Position numbers and translations under genes: made by a program
In this document: in pieces, positions 33,570 through 36,915 of the stretch
Numbering within the stretch: position 1 is the first letter of the stretch
Layout of the letters: the number at the start of each line of letters is the position of its first letter
The notes under the pieces: model-generated
Databases searched by the model: none
What the model saw: only the letters and a program-made list of their open reading frames with translations
What the model was told of the DNA's origin: nothing
NCBI GenBank assembly: GCA_948468385.1
Contig: CAOKHZ010000038.1
Coordinates: forward strand, 1-36,915
Direction: 5' to 3'
Source of the DNA: an uncultured Faecalicatena sp.
GTDB taxonomy: Bacteria > Bacillota > Clostridia > Lachnospirales > Lachnospiraceae
Length of the DNA stretch: 36,915 nucleotides

Positions 33570-33585
33570 CAATGTACTTTGCGAG
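33562..33585 (+). repeat. Possible third recombinase site
   Basis: ACAAT-GT-ACTTT (33569-33580), flanked by G, matches 10 of 12 bases of the AAAGT-GT-ACTTT core in the right inverted repeat, in the same orientation as that repeat. It overlaps the recombinase stop codon. Confidence 0.4.
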
Positions 33586-33617
33586 ATAAGAGTGCGGAAA
33601 ATTTGCCGAGGTTCATA

Positions 33618-33797
33618 AAAGTACACTTTGGCGAACTGATACCACATATAGTAAAAACATCTACGATTTATGCATGTTTTTATATAGTATATTCCTTTTC
33701 TTTAACACTGTCAATTTATTTCAGGTCTATATTTGCAAGAAATTTGCTATTAAGAAACTATATATGTATTTTTTCAATATTCGCCAAAGTGTACTTT
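33618..33797. other. Putative invertible DNA segment with 18-bp inverted repeats
   Basis: AAAGTACACTTTGGCGAA (33618-33635) is repeated as an exact reverse complement at 33780-33797. Within each repeat AAAGT and ACTTT arms flank a central dinucleotide (AC left, GT right). That is the layout of a serine-invertase crossover site whose asymmetric core gives direction. The 144 bp between are very AT-rich and contain a strong promoter. The neighbour gene encodes a Hin-type recombinase. Confidence 0.82.
33686..33714 (-). promoter_or_regulatory. Strong sigma-A promoter inside the invertible segment, now pointing left
   Basis: On the minus strand TTGACA (33714-33709), a 17-bp spacer and TATACT (33691-33686) form a near-consensus promoter. 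As assembled it reads toward the recombinase 3' end, antisense. Inversion about the repeats would place the -35 at 33701-33706 and the -10 at 33724-33729 on the plus strand, reading toward the riboswitches and the surface gene. Confidence 0.85.
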
Positions 33798-34157
33798 GAC
33801 GGACTCGTAAGAGTCCGCTGGTGCGAGGCACATTTGATGTGGTATGCCTGGATGGGCGTACCTTGACGAACTGGTTCCTGCGGGTAACGAGCCGTGGCCC
33901 CGTAAGGGGCGTTAACGTACATCGCGGGACACATACCCTGCTATTGTAGGCGGGAGGACGAACAACTTTGCGGATTGCCGTAAAGCTGTTGGCTTGTGCG
34001 TGGTAAAACCTGGCGTTGCCAGGAACGGGCAAGCGGGCATGACGAATACGGATACTGGCACGGAAAGTGCCGGTCACCTGATACTCGCCGTGCTGAGAAA
34101 CGTCGGAGCCGACGGGGCGTGTCAGACATAGTGGTGAAGGAGCGCGAAGAGGTTGGT
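33798..34157 (+). ncRNA. Large structured RNA, HEARO/omega-RNA-like, without IscB gene
   Basis: No frame is convincing, but the 360 bp are dense in short stems with small loops: GGACTC-GTAA-GAGTCC (33801-33816), GCCCC-GTAA-GGGGC, CCTGGC-GTT-GCCAGG and TGGCAC-GGAAA-GTGCCG. The start (CTCGTAAGAGTCC then GCTGGTGCGAGGC, TGTGGTATGCC) and the end (GTGGTGAAGGAGCGCGAAGAGG) resemble, from memory, HEARO RNAs, the guide RNAs of IscB nucleases. No IscB gene follows. In those RNAs the guide is the sequence just 5' of the scaffold, which here is the right inverted repeat. A different leader RNA family is the main alternative. Confidence 0.6.
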
Positions 34158-34283
34158 TATACTGGGCAGCAGATTTGACCGCCACCCAGCATAATATGAT
34201 GCGCACAGCCGCATTAGGAAATATGCCGCTTTGCGGCTGCGGCTGGCGCAATACTCACGACAGATAAAATCTGTCGTGAGTAT
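34158..34283 (+). ncRNA. Structured element, copy B (homologous to 31156-31276)
   Basis: The 5' hairpin is TATACTGGG (34158-34166) / CCCAG (34185-34189). AGCCGCA pairs with TGCGGCT around GCCGC-TTT-GCGG. A perfect 15-bp hairpin, stem ATACTCACGACAGAT with loop AAA, ends the element (34251-34283). GCCGCTTTGCGG and TGGCGCAATA are 19 bases apart in both copies. It directly follows the HEARO-like RNA. Confidence 0.55.
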
Positions 34284-34310
34284 AGTATGCGCGGGAAGGA
34301 GGGGGCGGCA

Positions 34311-34330
34311 GATGTGTCGTCAGACACATC
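34311..34330. other. Perfect hairpin in the surface-gene leader
   Basis: GATGTGTC-GTCA-GACACATC. No T tract follows. It lies between element B and the first riboswitch; no other feature or promoter is seen from 34284 to 34411. Confidence 0.6.
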
Positions 34331-34411
34331 GACCCATTGTCAAGATCCGTCAATGTCAGCGGGGATGGCAACGTAAACGAATGGTTCGTATGCGAATAAC
34401 GTGCGAACTCA

Positions 34412-34498
34412 TTTTGGCAAACTATCGGAAACGGTAGGACGCAAAGCCATAGGGACTAAGGTGTCGCTATATTCGACACTATGTCAGCCTGGTTGCTA
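34412..34498 (+). promoter_or_regulatory. Cyclic-di-GMP class I riboswitch aptamer, copy 1 (GEMM-I)
   Basis: The order of conserved parts is diagnostic: GGCAAAC, a P2 hairpin CTATCG-GAAA-CGGTAG with GNRA loop, then AGGACGCAAAGCCA, GGGACTAAGG, a short P3 hairpin (GTGTCG...CGACAC) and ATGTCAGCCTGGTTGC closing P1. The G before CAAA and the C of GGTTGC, the positions I recall as contacting the ligand, are kept. Confidence 0.93.
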
Positions 34499-34504
34499 AT
34501 TTAA

Positions 34505-34643
34505 TTAGCAAACCGCCGGAAACGGCGGGACGCAAAGCCATGGGGACTACGGTCCGCTTGTCATGGGAGAACCGTGGCAAGCGAGCGTGAAACGTTTTGC
34601 AAGCAAGGCGTTGGCGCGGAGACTATGTCAGCCCGGTTGCTAA
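34505..34643 (+). promoter_or_regulatory. Cyclic-di-GMP class I riboswitch aptamer, copy 2, extended P3
   Basis: TTAGCAAACC, hairpin CCGCCG-GAAA-CGGCGG, GACGCAAAGCCATGGGGACTACGG, then ATGTCAGCCCGGTTGCTAA. The third arm between CTACGG and ATGTCAGCC is about 70 nt longer than in copy 1 and contains its own pairing. Confidence 0.92.
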
Positions 34644-34647
34644 TTTA

Positions 34648-34724
34648 ATTAGCAAACCGTTGGAAACGGCGGGACGCAAAGCTAAGGGGGCTAAGGTGCT
34701 ACGGTACTATGCCAGCCCGGCCGC
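34648..34724 (+). promoter_or_regulatory. Cyclic-di-GMP class I riboswitch aptamer, copy 3, altered P1
   Basis: ATTAGCAAACC, hairpin CCGTTG-GAAA-CGGCGG, GACGCAAAGCTAAGGGGGCTAAGG and ATGCCAGCCCGG are present. The 3' strand of P1 (GGTTGCTAA in copies 1 and 2) is replaced by GGCCGCCGG and cannot pair in the same way. Copy 3 may therefore be weakened, or P1 may be part of the switching region next to the ribosome site. Confidence 0.88.
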
Positions 34725-34726
34725 CG

Positions 34727-34757
34727 GACACTTTGCATCCGTGTGGGAGGTGTCATG
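34727..34757 (+). promoter_or_regulatory. Ribosome site with possible sequestering hairpin
   Basis: GGGAGG (34745-34750) lies 7 bases before ATG 34758. GACAC (34727-34731), right after aptamer 3, can pair with GTGTC (34750-34754), and GCATC with GATGC is an alternative. No T-tract terminator is seen between aptamer 3 and the gene, which points to translational control. Confidence 0.5.
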
Positions 34758-36915
34758 ATGCTTCGTGGCACGTCCATGAGCAAAGAAAGGGTTAGAGGTA
34801 ATAACATGAGCAAGAAGAAAATTTTAAAGAGTATTGCCGCAGCGGGACTCGCTTTCGGTGGTGCAAGTGTCATGCAGGACGCAGACATCGTATATGCGGC
34901 TGAACTTGAAACCACGGAAATGCTTGGCAATGAAGAGGAATTAGTCGTTGATCTTGAATTGCCGAGTGATTCACCCGCTGAAAGCGAAAACCTTATGGGA
35001 ACGACTGAAATCGCTGAGGAGGAAACACCAGGCGAAGAAGTGGTCGTGCCTCAAGGGGAAGAGACAGCAGGTACTGAAACATCCGAAAACTTGAGTACAA
35101 GTGAGAGCCTTAGTATAAGCGAAAGCCTTAGTATAAGCGAGAGTTTGAGCACAAGCGAAAGCCTTAGTATAAGCGAAAGCCTGAGCACAAGCGAAAGCCT
35201 TAGTATAAGCGAAAGCCTGAGTACGAGTGAAAGCATTAGTTCAAGTGTTGCTGACAGCTTGAAGGCCGAGGAACAATCTGAGACATCTGAAGAGCAGAAG
35301 CCGAATGACGGTTCAGAGACGACAAATGTTGATGATGAAAAAGGTGCTGAAGAGGTGGATGAAGCATCTGTAAGCGAATCATTTAGTGCTTCGAATAGTG
35401 AAACGGCTAGCGTGTCAAGCAGTAATTCACTTGACACGTCAAGTAGCGAATCTGAGAGTACCAGCACTTCGGTTAGTGTATCGGAGTCGGAATCTTTAAG
35501 TACATCGGAAAGCGATATCGTTGAAGACACGGCAGCTAGCGAGTCTATTACAATGTTTGTGAATCGTAGTGCTGCAATGCTGATGGCCAATGTGGATACA
35601 ACCAATGCGACAGATGAGGAGAAAGCAGAATTTGATAGGTTGCTTCAGGAGTATAAGGATAACCTTACTGCATTGGAAGAGGCTAAGGCCAGTGGAGCTA
35701 GCGATGTGACAGCGCAAGAGAAAGCTGTCGCGGAGAGCATTATTAGGTATCAGGTGGCTGGCAAAGGTACGGGCGTGACGGTGGAATGGCTTGGGAATGG
35801 CGATTACAGTGTCACTTATACGGATGCTTCTGGAAAAGAGGTGACGGAGTATTATCAGTATCGTACCGAGGACGGCAATGTACATGTATATGAGGCGAAT
35901 GCAAGTTATGTGACGAAAGACGAAGAAGGTAATATCACATCTTCGCTGAGCTATAAGATTTGGACAGATGAAAGTGGACAGCAATGGATTAAGGTAAATG
36001 AAGATGAACCGAGACTTATCCTGCGCACGGTGTATAATGACGAAACGAAGATGTATTCGTATATTGTTTCTGAAACAAAGGCAGAAGGAAGTGCTTTTGT
36101 TTCAGAAAGAGAACTGTATATCATAAGTGAAGATAAGTCTACGGTGCGCCATGTGACAGAGTCGTTCAAAAGTCCAGATACACTATTAGATAATGCTAAT
36201 GTGGAGACAGAGACGGCAACGGATAGCGTAAACGGGCAGGAGTACGCCGTTGCCGGGGGAAACGCCAATGGAAGATTTGTTGTCGTTCAGGATGAAAACG
36301 GTAACTGGCACAAGCTCATTATGGATAATGTGCCTAACAGTTTGTTTTTGCTCAACAAAGGAAATGTTCAGCTTGTAATCTACGATGGAGAGTTTTATGT
36401 TTTTAGAAATGGAAAAGAGGGAGATTGGAGAAAACTGGGGAGTGATTATGTTCTAAAAACAGATGCAAATGGTAAATTTGGTCTGTATAAGAATGGTAGC
36501 AGCACGCCAGAGTACACATTCACAATCAGTTCCAGTGCGATATATAAACCTATAGGAGAGCAAACATCTTCTTCGAACGAGACCACTTATGGCTGGGATG
36601 TAACAGCAACAAGTACCGAAGCAAATAGGGCAAGCATGTCGGATGCTTCGATGAGTGACGCAAGTCTGAGTGATGCCTCAATGAGCGATGCTTCAATGAG
36701 CGACGCGAGCCTGAGCGATGCAAGCATGAGTGACACCTCGATGAGTGACGCAAGCATGTCGGACGCTTCTATGAGCGACGCAAGCCTGAGCGATGCTTCG
36801 ATGAGTGACGCGAGCCTGAGCGATGCATCCATGAGCGACGCGAGTATGAGTGATGCTTCGATGAGCGACGCGAGCATGTCGGACGCTTCTATGAGCGATG
36901 CAAGTATGAGTGACG
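34758..36915 (+). CDS. Secreted serine-rich repeat surface protein, putative adhesin (3' end outside window)
   Basis: The frame is open to the window end (719 codons). ATG 34758 has GGGAGG 7 bases upstream; in-frame ATG 34806 has AGAGGT 8 bases upstream and gives a cleaner signal peptide, MSKKKILKSIAAAGLAFGG...ADIVYA. Counting from 34806, residues 32-95 are acidic. Residues 96-146 are hexapeptide repeats SESLS[IT]. Residues 150-255 are Ser/Glu-rich. About 265-605 is a mixed region with Trp, Tyr and charged residues that looks globular (WLGNGDYSVTYTDASGK, FVVVQDENGNWHKL). From 610 onward the unit S[ML]SDA repeats to the end. This stalk-plus-domain layout is typical of cell-surface adhesins. 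Wall anchor and true length cannot be seen. Base composition is more AT-rich than the core genes. Confidence 0.85.
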   Translation, partial: MLRGTSMSKERVRGNNMSKKKILKSIAAAGLAFGGASVMQDADIVYAAELETTEMLGNEEELVVDLELPSDSPAESENLMGTTEIAEEETPGEEVVVPQGEETAGTETSENLSTSESLSISESLSISESLSTSESLSISESLSTSESLSISESLSTSESISSSVADSLKAEEQSETSEEQKPNDGSETTNVDDEKGAEEVDEASVSESFSASNSETASVSSSNSLDTSSSESESTSTSVSVSESESLSTSESDIVEDTAASESITMFVNRSAAMLMANVDTTNATDEEKAEFDRLLQEYKDNLTALEEAKASGASDVTAQEKAVAESIIRYQVAGKGTGVTVEWLGNGDYSVTYTDASGKEVTEYYQYRTEDGNVHVYEANASYVTKDEEGNITSSLSYKIWTDESGQQWIKVNEDEPRLILRTVYNDETKMYSYIVSETKAEGSAFVSERELYIISEDKSTVRHVTESFKSPDTLLDNANVETETATDSVNGQEYAVAGGNANGRFVVVQDENGNWHKLIMDNVPNSLFLLNKGNVQLVIYDGEFYVFRNGKEGDWRKLGSDYVLKTDANGKFGLYKNGSSTPEYTFTISSSAIYKPIGEQTSSSNETTYGWDVTATSTEANRASMSDASMSDASLSDASMSDASMSDASLSDASMSDTSMSDASMSDASMSDASLSDASMSDASLSDASMSDASMSDASMSDASMSDASMSDASMSD
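35091..35246 (+). repeat. 18-bp coding repeat (SESLS[IT] hexapeptide)
   Basis: About eight units of AGYGARAGYYTKAGYAYA code for SESLSI or SESLST. Such arrays easily gain or lose units. Confidence 0.9.
36633..36915 (+). repeat. 15-bp coding repeat (S[ML]SDA pentapeptide), continues past window
   Basis: About 19 units of the type AGCATGAGTGACGCA run to the last base. Synonymous serine codons (AGC, AGT, TCG, TCT, TCA) vary between units, more than expected for a very recent expansion. The array may be collapsed or incomplete in assembly. Confidence 0.92.

Noticed and set aside
33727-34251. 174-codon minus-strand frame across the HEARO-like region
   Set aside because: It lies over strongly structured sequence, has no motif or ribosome site, and composition follows the stems. 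It is best explained as a shadow of RNA structure.
34412-34724. CRISPR-like array or transposon repeats
   Set aside because: The repeated blocks match c-di-GMP aptamer motifs part by part and vary in their arms. There is no constant repeat with unique spacers.

Overview
The window most likely comes from a spore-forming, monoderm gut Firmicute of the Lachnospiraceae (Clostridium cluster XIVa) type. Supporting this are a SpoVT-type sporulation regulator, a TIGR04086-type membrane protein, family 78 and family 36 glycoside hydrolases, an Rpn-type nuclease remnant, strong GGAGG ribosome binding sites and sigma-A promoters. No rRNA is present, so the placement is inference.

Layout. 1-1209: end of an AAA/DUF4143 ATPase. 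1324-1395: tRNA-Arg(CCG) with a terminator. 1618-2520: endonuclease IV on the minus strand. 2548-2690: a four-hairpin cruciform repeat. 2984-8282: a rhamnoside-use locus with a GPH sugar symporter, a GH78 alpha-L-rhamnosidase and a convergent AraC regulator. 8409-12540: argS, a stand-alone alanyl-tRNA editing protein and a CPBP membrane protease, closely packed. 12871-19040: gltB-gltD glutamate synthase. 19322-20443: a secreted NlpC/P60 cell-wall hydrolase. 20752-25539: an RND efflux adaptor and pump. 25626-28088: GH36 alpha-galactosidase. 28304-31754: a cytidylate-kinase-like protein, SpoVT, a TIGR04086 membrane protein, PduL phosphotransacylase and a GatB/YqeY protein. 31824-32396: a decayed Rpn nuclease gene.

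The most striking part is 32967-36915, which reads as one phase-variable surface-protein system. A 200-residue Hin/Pin-type serine recombinase lies next to a 180-bp AT-rich segment bounded by perfect 18-bp inverted repeats. Each repeat carries a palindromic crossover core with an asymmetric AC/GT dinucleotide. Inside is a near-consensus promoter (TTGACA, 17 bp, TATACT) that points left, away from the surface gene, so this assembly looks like the OFF state. Inversion would aim it right, into a leader of about 1 kb. That leader holds a HEARO/omega-RNA-like structured RNA with no IscB gene, a second structured element that also occurs near 31.2 kb with compensatory changes, and three consecutive class-I cyclic-di-GMP riboswitch aptamers. 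Next comes a secreted serine-rich repeat protein that runs off the window end. DNA inversion, c-di-GMP sensing and possibly translation-level control would act in series on one putative adhesin. The parts are visible in the sequence; their joint operation is inference.

Smaller repeats are scattered through the window: a TTACAATTCAGC palindrome family behind several genes, a 32-bp duplication of the gltB end upstream of gltD, and a degenerate 38-bp tandem repeat at the pduL stop codon.
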